Shown: positions 11,139-22,073 of the stretch, piece by piece | Position numbering within the stretch: the first letter of the stretch is position 1 | Layout of the letters: every line of letters begins with the position of its first letter | Source: Desmodus rotundus | Taxonomy: Eukaryota > Chordata > Mammalia > Chiroptera > Phyllostomidae | NCBI RefSeq assembly: GCF_022682495.2 | Contig: NC_071399.1 | Location: 7,111,342-7,175,341, forward strand | DNA length: 64,000 nt | Reading direction: 5' to 3' | The notes under the pieces: model-generated | Told to the model about the DNA's origin: nothing | The model's database searches: none | What the model saw: the letters and a program-made list of their open reading frames with translations, nothing else | Made by a program: the position numbers and the translations under genes

Positions 11139-13437
11139 CCTGTGTTTAAAAGTGAGCTACCACTTTAAAAAAAAAAAAAACCTGAATGCTGCCATTGCAC
11201 TCTAACATTTTGCTGAATAAAGACATTTTGCCCATTAAGATAATAGCATCCACAGCCTATCCAGGACTGTGCTGAGGGAGAGAATGAAGGGTTGGTGCCA
11301 TATACTTGGGCCCTTTCTTACATTTTCATCAGTTCCCAAATAGAAAAAAAGCCCATTTTTAGCTCTTAGATATAGATTACTCTTTTTGGCAGCTTTATTG
11401 CTAGAGTATTACTAAAATGATAAATAATTTTAAAACCTTTCTACATGTTATATGTTCCAAATAGATCAAAAGAATTAAATTCTATTTGTTACATGTAAAG
11501 CATGAAAGCAGTACATATTATTTTAGAATATCACCAACAGCATTGGACAGATGTAAAAATAGTATTAACAACTGCTTTAACATCCTAATTATGCGTCTTT
11601 CTGTACCATTTTACTCTGCTTTGGAAGTAAAATGGAAAACCATTTTTTTCCACTGTTCTTATTTTTATTTTATTTACTTGTGTATTTTTTTGAATTATGA
11701 AAATACATGAAACAATCGGGCACATCGGAAATTGTGAAAGAGGGAAATTCAAGAGCCAAGAGTAAAATGCTTTTAATTTTAAGGACTGCGATTTCGTTTA
11801 GTCTTGGATGCCATTAGAGTGAATAATGGGAACTGATCCTAGACTTCAAAAGAAGTATGACCATATGGTCTTACCATTCAGCTCTTAATGCTGCTATGAA
11901 TTTCCAGCTATACCCCCAACTTTTCATTTCCCCAGTATCCCCCTCACCTCTGTCATCCTACAAAAACGAAAAGAATCTAAGCCTCTTTTCAGGTTTTCTG
12001 AAATCTGTACTTGCGGGGCCTGAGGAAACCTTTTCTTTGTGAGAATAGGGTGATATAAAGCAAGACAAAAACCTGAAGCATTAATCAGATCCACTGGGCT
12101 AATTACTACAACTCCAAAGTTTATGACTTTTAAATATTAACTACTTAAAATGATTCATTTAGAGATCAGAATGATTAATCCTTCTCAGTCACTATAAATG
12201 TCAGCGGAGGGATTAAAGGATTTAGATGGTCATGTTTACCCAACCTTAAACTTCTGTACTCAAAGACACCAGTTAAATAGCTCCAGTTTATCACTGTTTC
12301 CTGTTAATGTTTTCCTCCTTGCTCCCTCTTTTAGCTCCCCTGCCTAACTGATGGTTAACTAATTTTGGCTGTTAAGCAGGCAAGTGCTTCTTTCAGGCTT
12401 GGTGGCCAACCTGCTTTGTGGGTTACCTACCAGAAGGTGAGAGTAGATAGGCACAGCTTCGAGCCCTCTCTGGACACAGTGGGGTAACCCTTTCCCCCTG
12501 CCTCAGCCTTTATTGGTCTGATGTCTTGAGTGCCTAGCTTATTGCTAAACTTATATTCAGTGCCTGGCCACGTTGCCAGTTTGAGATCCACGTTGTGAAT
12601 CACTGGGTGCCCCTTCGGTCACAATTATTAAAGACCCGCTGCTTTGTGCCAAACCGCACGCCTATTTATACCAGTACCTCCTGCAGCCTTACTTTCAGAC
12701 GCCAGCAGATATGTCGTAGGCATATTATCATCACTTGTTTTCTTCTGAAGCAGGCATTTCTAAGTAAAAATAAGAAGCAAGTTCATTTCCAGAATGCATT
12801 CGATCAAAATCAATTTGAAAGTTGTTTGTCTAATTACAAATGATTGCCAGTACCAGCAATGCATGCTTTTGTGGTTGCGTGTACAAATCCTTCATGACAC
12901 GCGTTTAAGAAGATGCTTTTTTCTTACCAGTTAGCAGACTCACAACCTAATTTCTCTCGTTTGAGCCATCAGACCTTCTCTCCATATGTTTGCCCTCCCC
13001 TGGAGGCTTCACAAATCTTATCTTGAAGAGAAGGCGTGCTCTCTGGGGTCATTCATCCTAATCCTGCTTTCTCTGCGCGCAAACACTCCTGGGGCTTTCC
13101 CTTCTCACTGAGTTCTCGGAACAGCCTCAGCCGTACATTTCCCTGGATGGAGGCACCGCCTCAGCTGCGTTCGGGATGAATGCCGAGGGCGCAGCCGGCG
13201 ACAGCTTCCACCGCACTGTGTCTTGTGTAATAAATTAGATTATAAGTATGGTATATACAGTGATCATTTGCCCTGTCCTCTAGGAATCTGAGATTACCTG
13301 TGTTTATGGACATTAATATCATATTAATAGATAAATTGAGTAAGCAGTTGAAGTTATTTGCATTTTTATATAAAACAGTGTAGGGGGAGTCTAGATATTT
13401 AGTGAAATTTTCACTTAATTTCCTTTTTCTTGTTTAA
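11139..13437. other. Unique intron with a homeodomain-motif-rich stretch
   Basis: No transposon recognised. The 12060-12240 interval is compact and AT-rich, with TAATTACT, the palindrome GATTAATC (12173-12180) and GGATTAAAGGA, suggesting a conserved noncoding element. The 13060-13220 interval has a modest CpG enrichment. No supportable exon. Confidence 0.45.
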
Positions 13438-14010
13438 AGCATTTATTATTTTTTCCATTACAGTTGACATACAATATTGTATTAGTTTCAGGTGTACAAC
13501 CAGTGATTAGGCATTATATAACTTATTGTACTAAGTGATCATCCCGACAAATCTCTTACCCATCTGACAACACAGTTATTAGAATGTTATTGACTATCTT
13601 TCCTGTGCTGTACTTTGCATCCCCATCACTATTCTGTAACAACCTATTCTATTTCTTAACCCCTTCACCTTTTTACCCAGCCCCCAACTCTCCTCCCATG
13701 GCAGCCCGTCAGAGTGGCCTCTGAATCTATGAGTCTGTTTCTCTTCTGCTTGTTCACTGATTTTGTTTTTTAGATTCAATTGTTGATATATATGTGTTTA
13801 TTACCATTTTATTGTCCATATTTTTTATCTTTTTTTTCTTCTTCTTAGAAAAAGACCCTTAAACTTTTCATGTAATACTGGTTTGGTGATGATGAACTCC
13901 TTTAGCTTTTTCTTGTCTGAAAAGCTCTATATATGTCCTACTATTCTACATGATAGTCTTGCTGGGTAGAGTTATTTTAAAATTGTAGTGTTGTGTAGGG
14001 CCTTATAAGT
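13438..14010 (-). mobile_element. LINE-1 3' UTR fragment (antisense)
   Basis: Reversed L1 3' end: CAGTTGACATACAATATTGT, TTAGTTTCAGGTGTACAAC, TGTGCTGTACTTTGCATCCC and CTGAATCTATGAGTCTGTTT. From about 13800 it continues with a second reversed L1-like stretch (TTCATGTAATACTGGTTTGG, TGATGAACTCCTTTAGC). Boundaries are approximate, and it may be two fragments. Confidence 0.7.
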
Positions 14011-15419
14011 AAAGATTTATACCCTCATTGAAATTTCTATTTCATGTTCCAGGATGGGTTTTCTGTGCAAACAGTTGACAAATTTAACTTAGGAAGGTTA
14101 AAGTGTTTGGAGTGTCCCATAAAATATGCATTAGGACTCAAAGGGAAAAAAGTTACAGACATTTCTATTCCTGTGTGATCTTCTTATCGTTTTGCAAACA
14201 CAGCAGAAAAAGGAACTCCACAATAAGGTGGTAGTGACACTAATTCCGCAAGCATCCGATGAGAAATGCTTGCCCAATTTGTAGTTTTATGTTCACTCCA
14301 TGTCTGAGGACAGATAATTCTGTTCAGGCTCACAGTAACCAAGGAAAATACCTGAGAACAATGATATATTGTTTCTGTGTATTAAATTTGTATTGATTCT
14401 TCTATCCCTTTCCCATACTCAGTTTTTGGGGTTGTTACTACATAATAAATATGTTTTCTTTTAAATATCCATATATGATGATAGGAAAAGGAAGACTTGA
14501 AACAATAATTCAAGAATTGAAATAGGGAAAAACATTGCTCCTATATTTCTTCCACAACTTCATTTCTTTCCAGTAAATGAGGAAGGTTTTTTAAAGCCCA
14601 GCCTCTCCAAGAGAAGGGAATAAATTAATTGCTTATAGTTATTGAACAGAAGCTACTGAACAGCAAGTCAAGAAAATATACTTTTTAAAAGAAAATAGAC
14701 TTAATTTTTCTTTATTGTGTTTAATTTAGTGAAATTATCATGAAAAATAAAAATTCAGAAATAGAAAATAAAAAATTATTAATTCCTTTCCTTTACTCAC
14801 AACTCCTTCTAAATGGTCCATCATATCAGTTATTTAGCCTCCTTCCTCACTTTAATTCATGCTCAAAACCATAAGCATGCACATAAGTCATTGACTCTCT
14901 TCGTTATATTCCAAAAATCGGATCATACTCTGCAATGTCTGTTTTAATTTAAAATATATATTATGGGCTGCCCTCCGGATCTGAAGGCCTAAGTCCAACC
15001 TCACTCTAAATGCTAGCCCCAGAGTGGTTTGTGCATGGGATTTATAACTCACTCAGCCACTCCCTTTCTGGTAAACATTCCAGCTACTTTAATCTTTGCA
15101 ACACTGCCATAGTACACATTATGCGTATGTGTATGTTTACAATCAGCTGATTTTATTTCTATAAGATATCATCTGAAAACAGTAGACTTTTTGATGTAAA
15201 AAGTATTTTTAATTGTAATAGAAACATATTTTCAGGTACTAAAGCAGCATAATAGAAGGCAAGAAAATGATAAGATAAAGTAATAATGAATTTTCAGAGT
15301 GGCCCACAGAATCAACTGCTTCTAAGAGAGCGGTGATTCTTGGTTTGTCCCCCAGATTTTCCAATGACCTGTATCCCAATTCCTCATTGCAGAGTTGCAG
15401 TGTGGCATAGAGGAGAATC
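14011..15419. other. Unassigned AT-rich intron
   Basis: No confident repeat or exon. The 14060-14380 interval may be repeat-derived (reads such as TGTGATCTTCTTATCGTTTT), but I cannot name it. Confidence 0.4.
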
Positions 15420-16130
15420 AACAATAGCAATAATAACAAGCGTTTGAGAGGATGTGGGGAAATTAGAATCCTCACCTGCTGGAGAACATGTAAAGTTCTC
15501 ACTGTGGAAAACAGTGAGAGCACTTCCTTCCTCGGAAGGTTGAACATAGACTCACTATCTGACCCAGCAACGCTTCTCCTCGGTACATACAAAAGAGAAA
15601 TAAAATCATATGTCTAAATAAAAATTTGTACATGACTGTTTATAATAGTCCAAAAGTGGAACCAACTCAGATGCCCATTAACTGATGAATGGATGAGTTG
15701 TGTTCTATCCATACAATGGAATATTATTCAACTGTAAAAATGAATGGAGTGCTGATACATGCTACAGTATGGATAAACCTTGAAAGCACTGTGCAAAGTA
15801 AAAGGAGCCAATCACAGAAGTCCACACATTGTAGGATGTCTTTTATCTGAAATATCCTGAACAGGTAAATCTACAGAGACATAGAGTCAACTAGTGGTTG
15901 TCGGGGGCTAGGGAGAGAGGGAGAGTTAGAGGGGAAATGAAAGATGGCTGCTTGTTCATACAAGGTCTCTTTGGGGGTGATAAAAACATTCTACATTTGG
16001 TTGTGGTGGTAGTCGCACGCTAAAATGAATGTACTAAAAACCATTCCACTGTGCACTCAAATGAGTGTATTATATGCTTTGTGAGTTATACCTCAATAAA
16101 GCTGTTTGAAAAAAAAACCAACCAAAAAAG
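15420..16130 (+). mobile_element. Old LINE-1 3' end (ORF2 C-terminus and 3' UTR)
   Basis: It reads in L1 order: GAGAGGATGTGGGGAAATTA, then CTGACCCAGCAACGCTTCTC, then TACAATGGAATATTATTCAA, then CATGCTACAGTATGGATAAA, then GGTTGTCGGGGGCTAGGGAG and a terminal CCTCAATAAAGCTGTTTGAA plus A-rich tail. The frame is closed by stops. It is a 5'-truncated copy of mammalian L1M type. Confidence 0.8.
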
Positions 16131-18691
16131 AAAAGAACAAATAAATAAGAGAAAGAGAGAGAAGAGCAAACCCTAGACATTAGAATAACCTACACGTAGG
16201 AGGGGAAAGAAGGCCATGAGTGAGAATACTGGACCTCTCCCCTGTGCTGTGTGGTCCCGGTGTGATCCGAAGCTAGTCCCTCAGGCAGAGTCTTGTTCTT
16301 TCAAAGTCACGCAGAGATAGTACATGTCTTGCCCATTGGTGAACAGCACTCTGCCTTGCACCTTTGAAAACTCCCTCCCTACTCTGAATACATTATAGAC
16401 CTATATGAGAAAAAGACCAAATAACACTCATTTTCCAACCCCTTCTTCTGCTAAAGGGCTACCTTGCTATGTGCCACATTCACGTGAAGTATTTCTTCTT
16501 GTATGGTCCTTTCCACTTCATCACACACCCGCACTTATTTTTTAAAATGTGAACTTTTTTAATGACACAGCCTTCCTAGGTTGTGTTAATTCTGTTTTTC
16601 TTTTATATATTTTCACTTATGAGTGTCATCAAACAAAAATGTCTAATCTCATCCAAGCTAACCTTGCCTTTTAATCACACTGAATTCCATCCTCAGGTAT
16701 GCTTTCTTCTTGCTGCAATTTATTGTTTTGGTCCTGTTTCAAATTATAATAGGAAACTGTTGTTGGCCCAGCCGACCAAGGTTACCAAACGCAACATGCA
16801 GGAGATACGTCCTGATTTCACCGGGAACAGACTTCATGTAAAGCCTCTGAAAGGCAAAGAGAGAATCTAAGGAGATGGTGTTAGAAGCGTTGCAAAGAAC
16901 ACAATCAGAAGACACCATGGAAAATAAGAATAGTATATCCTTATCTCTTTGTTGCTTGAAGCCAAAGCTGACTTAGGCAAGATGGTTGAGATTTTAGCCC
17001 AAATCCAGATGCATATTTGCTGCCAGTTTCTGCCTTTTTCTTTCCACTTTACAGCACCTCAACAACCCCACCCAAACCTCCGGTACCATGAAGCTTCAGC
17101 CAGCTGTGTCTGCCTCTCAAAACTGCCTGTGTCTCCCACAAAGATAGTCCACCTTGCTAAACTCTGCTGGGGTGTGGGAAATAATCTAATAGGCTAATTC
17201 ATTCTAGTATAATAGCTAATCTCCCCAAGGGTGTTTGCATGAAAACAAGAGATCAAACAAGCAAGAATGTATAACCGAATGGATAAAAGACAACAGCAGA
17301 ATTGGAAGCATCGAGGCAGGTCTGGGGTGGAGAGATTTTTCGATGTGGAGGTGCTGTGGCTATTCTAAACTTATTTGAGAGTGCTCCTCTCTGCACCCTC
17401 AAATGTACACTTCTCTGTGATTATTCCTTTCATTTATCCAGGCGTGTATCTTTAACCTATTTCTTGGTTAGCTCTTTCATGCTAGTCATATTTATATGAA
17501 GCCATCTCTCCACCCAAGTCGTGACAGCCCTGAAAGATGAAAAAATAGGGTGATAAAGTGACCTGAACAGAGCTAGTAAGTAGCTTTAACTGGAGGTCAA
17601 GTTTAGTGTTCATTCCTAGTGGAGACAAAGGTGAACTTCAACTCAGCAAGAAAACCTGACAGCTTGCTTGCTGGCTTGCATTTCAGAAAGCAGCCCTTAA
17701 GAGTTTTGAATCATTGTGAGACATTGATTTTCCAGGCTCCAATTTTTAAGAGGATTGGGATACACACATCAGTTCATAGGGATCATCTGCTAGGTATTTG
17801 TTTGCAGAGTTGAGTTGTATTTACATACCTGGATACCCAATAATAAAGACTGCAGTTTTCTGCTTTCCTTCACCTCATAGATTTTTGCATCAGTGTAAAA
17901 AGTCAATAATGTGGAAGTGTTTCAAGTTACGGTTCAGAGATTAGAAAGGCAGTTTCATTGTCTTTTAACTTCTCTTACTTTTATTCCTCAATGTGGGCAC
18001 TTGCCCAAATAGAGGGGAGATGCACAGGATCCTGTCTTTCATTTTCACCCTTGGAAAATTATATTGTATTCTTATTTTGAAAAATCAGCATGTTGGATGG
18101 TTATAGTTAACTGTTGTAGACGCTTTCTCCCCCTCTCCCCACTTTAAATGCGATGTATAAATAATCGGTCACCTCTCCTACAGCTATTCCATTAACTGTC
18201 CATGACGTTGCCTTTTGTTGGATCTGCTTTTATAAGTACAATCCACACTATTTCTTTTAAAAATACCAACAGCTCTTACCTCGGCAAGCCTGCCCACTGT
18301 CTCACCGTTAGCAGGCTCTTTTTCCCTGTGTTCCTTCTTTCTTTTTTCTTTTTTGCTACTTCCTTTTTTTTAACGTACTTTTAGGTTTAAATGCTTACAT
18401 CTCTCTGATAAGCACAGTTTGATTCGTAGCTAATTGTAGCAACTGATTTTCATAATTTATGAGTGTCATTGTCAGAATCCATTTGGAAGTCTGGCCCAGA
18501 TGAAGCTGATTCCAGCTTCTGATATGACCACAGCAATAAAGCGATTAACCACACGTGTTCAAGCGCTCGCAGACCAGGAGAGTGCTAATGGCTCTGCGAC
18601 CAAATATTTGCTGTGTTGTGTGCTACGTTTGATCTCATTTTGTAGAAGATTCAACATGTTGTTTTATCACAAAGAATATATAACACCTTAA
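16131..18691. other. Unique intron
   Basis: No repeat or exon recognised. Frames of up to 95 codons have no conserved motif. Confidence 0.45.
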
Positions 18692-18693
18692 TA

Positions 18694-18828
18694 TACAGCA
18701 GTGGGCAAAAGTAGGTTTATAGTCGTGAGTCTGCAAAACACAAGAGTTAATTTTTGTACTCTGATTTATGAATTATCGTATTATTTAATTGTATCACAGC
18801 TGTAAACCGTCTTTGGCCTACCGCTGTA
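18694..18828. mobile_element. Mariner-type MITE, copy 2, with TA target duplication
   Basis: A 135-bp element bounded by TA on both sides (18692-18693 and 18829-18830), as expected for Tc1/mariner insertion. The 29-bp ends (starting TACAGCAGTGGGCAAAAGTA; reversed right end TACAGCGGTAGGCCAAAGAC) match at 23 of 29 positions. There is no transposase frame, so it is a nonautonomous copy. Confidence 0.88.
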
Positions 18829-18830
18829 TA

Positions 18831-19982
18831 ATCTGTTTCTCACAGCAGCCAATTAACTTTAAAATGTCCGTAGTTTTAAGAAAAAGAAGTGGGAAGATGA
18901 AATCTATGGGTAGTATAAATTCTTTATATCCTTAAAAGGTTGGTATTGTGTGGTACCATTTAGACTGGTCTTTATATACTATTATTCTTTCCCTGGGCTT
19001 TGATTCCAGGCGGTACCTAAGCCTCCAGCTCTCCCATGCGAACCAGAGAAGCGGGAGAGGCACATGTGCAGGTGCCCTACAAGCGAACGTGTCTCTCTGT
19101 CTTCTCATCCATCGTTGTCATAAACGTATGCGGAATTTGAAAACCAAACACAGAATTGGAAACGTTAATCACAGCCGTCATTTGGAAGTGTCACCAAATC
19201 TAAACACTTTAGCTTTAACTTATTGCAGTGTCCCGAGTTTTATTATGCTCAATTTATTAGTAAAGGCCTGCAGAGTTCACAGCCATTTATTTTGCCGGGG
19301 ACTTGATGTTATCATTAATTTTTAAGTACATAGGACTCCCCGTATATTCTTAGACTGCACTTCATTTGCAAGAATTGGTTCACTCGAATCAATACAGATG
19401 TTTCCAGGTGTTTATTAAAGCAAAAAAGTCAGATGTCTGCAAATTTTCAAGACATACTCCAAAATTTGGTATATGTACACACATGTATATAGTATGTGTT
19501 CATATTGGTTGTTAAGCTGGGAAGATGGAATAAAAACTGACCAAGCTCCTCGTTCTACTTAATCTTGAGGGAAATCTTTTCTCTTCCAAGGTCGTGACTT
19601 CTGGGTGGGAAAATTCTATCGTTTAAGACTAGAGCCAGGACACAGGAAATAATTCTGACAGTTTCCACTGCTTCCTAAGTTTGCTGCACTAACTTTGGGT
19701 ACTGACAGCTGACCTTTTCTCGGGCTGAGTTTTCCTGGTCTGCATTGCTCACATGCCCATCCCTCTGGAGGTGCTTATGGGTGAAAAGGTGGACAAAGGC
19801 CCTCTAAGCTGCCATGTGTGGGGAGTCAGAGGTGGCATCCCCTTTGCCCCCACCCCAGTGATTTCACCCACTTGACCTTTGTCATGCAGTGCTAATGTAA
19901 ACACCTGGAGCTGATAGCTAAAAAACCTGAATGCTTGAGTGTGTGTTTTATGGAGAGTTTGTTTAAAAACAAAAACAAAACT
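18831..19982. other. Unique intron leading to the TENM3 exon
   Basis: No transposon recognised. A 125-codon frame at 18948-19325 has no recognisable domain. Confidence 0.5.
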
Positions 19983-20040
19983 CTAACGCTAAAACTAAAC
20001 ATATCCTCACTAGCTGTTGTCTTTTTTCCCCCCTAATTAG
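19983..20040 (+). promoter_or_regulatory. TENM3: 3' splice site of the TENM3 exon
   Basis: An uninterrupted pyrimidine run (about 20020-20034) is followed by AATTAG, with the AG at 20039-20040 directly before the exon. Candidate branch points are the A of TCTAACG near 19986, of ACTAAAC near 19998, or of CCTCACT near 20009. The frame requires this AG, because it restores the phase-1 Gly codon of the conserved GQNFTL motif. Confidence 0.9.
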
Positions 20041-20319
20041 GACAGAATTTTACCCTAAGGCAGTTAGGAGTGTGCGAACCAGCCACTCGAAGAGGCCTGG
20101 CGTTTTGTGCGGAGATGGGGCTGCCCCCCAGAGGGTACTCTCTCAGTGCAGGGTCCGACGCAGACACGGAAAACGAGGCGGTGATGTCGCCAGAGCACGC
20201 CATGAGACTCTGGGGCCGGGGTGTCAAGTCCGGCCGCAGCTCCTGCTTGTCCAGCCGCTCCAACTCGGCCCTCACCCTGACCGACACAGAGCACGAGAAC
20301 AAGTCGGACAGCGACAATG
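20041..20319 (+). CDS. TENM3: Teneurin-3 internal coding exon (N-terminal cytoplasmic domain)
   Basis: Teneurin-3 is a large type II membrane protein, a homophilic and latrophilin-binding adhesion molecule used in neuronal wiring. This exon encodes part of its cytoplasmic Ten_N domain. The exon enters with two bases of a Gly codon, then reads 92 full codons from 20043 (starting [18 protein letters not shown]) and ends with one base of the next codon. The middle carries [19 protein letters not shown], and the end carries [20 protein letters not shown] followed by NKSDSDN. These Ser/Thr-rich and acidic blocks are conserved in teneurins, and the [15 protein letters not shown] stretch fits teneurin-3 better than paralogues 1, 2 or 4. 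By my count it spans about residues 78-170. Both boundaries are phase 1, so skipping the exon would keep the frame. Against my memory of human TENM3 I see apparent changes H to P and I to L (GLPPRGYSL) and E to D (SDSDN). No signal peptide or membrane segment falls here; the single transmembrane helix lies in a later exon. Confidence 0.95.
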
Positions 20320-20325
20320 GTGAGT
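20317..20325 (+). promoter_or_regulatory. TENM3: 5' splice site of the TENM3 exon
   Basis: The sequence ATG|GTGAGTG gives a strong U1-type donor, with the GT at 20320-20321. It cuts after the first base of a codon (phase 1). If the intron were retained, the frame would stay open to a stop at 20478-20480, adding about 53 residues with no teneurin similarity. Confidence 0.92.
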
Positions 20326-20398
20326 GTCCCTGGCTGCTCTGCGATGGCCGCCTTCGGTGCCCCTGTCCCGGCAGACCCCGGGATCTTGGCTGTCTTTA

Positions 20399-20463
20399 TC
20401 TCTTCTTCCCTCCTGTCCCTCCTTTCCTTTGTTCCTTCCGCCTTTCTTTTTGTTTTAATGCAG
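20399..20463 (+). promoter_or_regulatory. TENM3: Dense pyrimidine tract and AG downstream of the TENM3 exon
   Basis: In 20399-20456, 54 of 58 bases are pyrimidines, with several TCTT, TTCTT and CTTTC words, followed by an AG at 20462-20463. This looks like a 3' splice site or a polypyrimidine-tract-binding-protein platform 80-140 nt beyond the donor. No teneurin-like frame follows the AG, so I do not call it an exon boundary. The tract is seen; the regulatory role is inferred. Confidence 0.4.
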
Positions 20464-22039
20464 TAAAACGCAAGAAATGACCTTGAATAATGTATTTTTC
20501 CCCCGGAAAAAAAAATCAATATTCGAAATGAGAATGTTCAATTATGCAAGCTGTCTATGTTAGCTATAGTTTTCAAAAAGTTTCATTGTATATGGGGGGA
20601 AAAAAAAAGATTCGCTTTGACTTATCTTGGACCATGTCACCTATTATCCTCTGTGCAACCTCAAAGCAAGCGGTGACAAAGTTTACCCCAGAGCCAGCTG
20701 GCAATCAAAGATGTCTTTGTAGATGCCTCTTGAAGATATCTCAAAGAAGTTGCAGAATCTTAGAATGGATGAGTGAGCACACTGAATAGTTTATTAACAG
20801 GGCTCAAGTGATTGAAGAACAAATTTGATCATGCTTTAAACTTACTAGTTGATGAGAGCAATTGAAATCTTGGTAAAGAGGGGGAGCGTGGCCTTTGATG
20901 TGCTTTGGTGACTGGATTACTGTGCAATTAAATCCACACACCAAATTGGATTTGGGGATATCCAAATAGGGGCTGCACATATCGTAAGAAAAATGTCTTT
21001 ATAAATTATTAGGATTTTTTTCTTATTGCTCCAGGTAGGATAATAAAAATAGTCGATTTATATGCAATAAGGGATTTTAAAGAAAATTTAATTTTTAATC
21101 AGTGCTGTTTCTAGGAAGAATGAGGGCATCAGCACCATTGGCCTGGACAACAAAAAGATATTTCTCCTTCAGCAGTTAATATTCACAGTGTACTTGCTAC
21201 TTCGGTCTAGTTATTAATGCAGTGTATGGGATGCATTGAAAAGCAAAGTGAAAATTAAAATGAAAGAATTGGATGACATTTGAAAAGAAAGAGCATTGTT
21301 TCTCCAATGCTATTTCATTTTTATTATTTACCGAGCAAATCTGTCAACTTCGCGTTGTAATAGGAAAGCAGGTCTATCGCCAGCTTTCAGTTTCAGTTGG
21401 AAGTAGCACTGAGTGCTGCTCGCTGTTTAGTATCTTCTCCCTCCTGGTCACGAGAAAAAAAATCTGATCCAAACCAGCTCCTGGCAACAGTGTCTGCATG
21501 GGATACTTCGGTGCATTAAACCAAAGTCAAAAATCAATTAATAATGTGTACTCAATATATTAATTTTGGAAATGTCAGTTTTGGGTGGGGACTGGCTTGA
21601 TTCCAACACAAAAGCGAAAACAAGGGCAGTGCTTTCTGACAAAATGAGTCTTCGAATCAGACTGCTCCCGTTTCCCTGGGCTAACCCAGTCACCTTAGTA
21701 GAACCCGCATGTCGATCGGTTTTCCCTGTGGACTCCGAAGTCAGTAACCGTGAACACGTGCGATTGGGCATAAACTGTGTTTCCCGTCCGTCTGCATCTT
21801 CACATACTGACCTCGGGGCAATGGCAGGTACAATGGTTGTATTCGCATGTAGCATTTGGCATTGGATTGTTTTTTAAGTCCGTGATAAAGTCTGTGATGG
21901 TTGTAGAAAAGAGAGTAGAGTGCAGGAGGATAATGCCTTCAGTGCTGACTTTCTGCATCTCGGACCGTCCATATCCACACCCGTTAAATAATTTTTCACG
22001 TTGGGTCAGCCTGTCCTTTCTGCCCACAGCCTCTGTAGC

Positions 22040-22040
<1 letters not shown>
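20464..22040. other. Unique intron after the TENM3 exon
   Basis: Repeat-poor, AT-rich sequence typical of conserved flanks around developmental-gene exons. No second exon seen. Confidence 0.45.

Positions 22041-22070
<30 letters not shown>
22041..22070. repeat. (TC)n microsatellite
   Basis: A pure CT/TC run of 30 bases, likely length-polymorphic. Confidence 0.97.

Positions 22071-22073
<3 letters not shown>

Larger units (their letters stand above)
1..20040 (+). other. TENM3: TENM3 intron upstream of the exon (5' end outside the window)
   Basis: No exon similar to the teneurin N-terminus (the start-codon exon) is present, so the intron extends beyond the left edge. Very long 5' introns are typical of teneurin genes. 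The stretch holds decayed L1, SINE, MITE and MIR copies described separately. Confidence 0.8.

Noticed and set aside
20446..20463. Acceptor-like pyrimidine tract and AG as a second TENM3 exon or recursive splice site
   Set aside because: The AG is followed by TAAAAC, not a GT donor, and no teneurin-like frame follows.
20064..20519. 151-codon frame on the minus strand over the exon
   Set aside because: Antisense shadow of the TENM3 exon, which has the conserved protein, splice sites and phase on the + strand.
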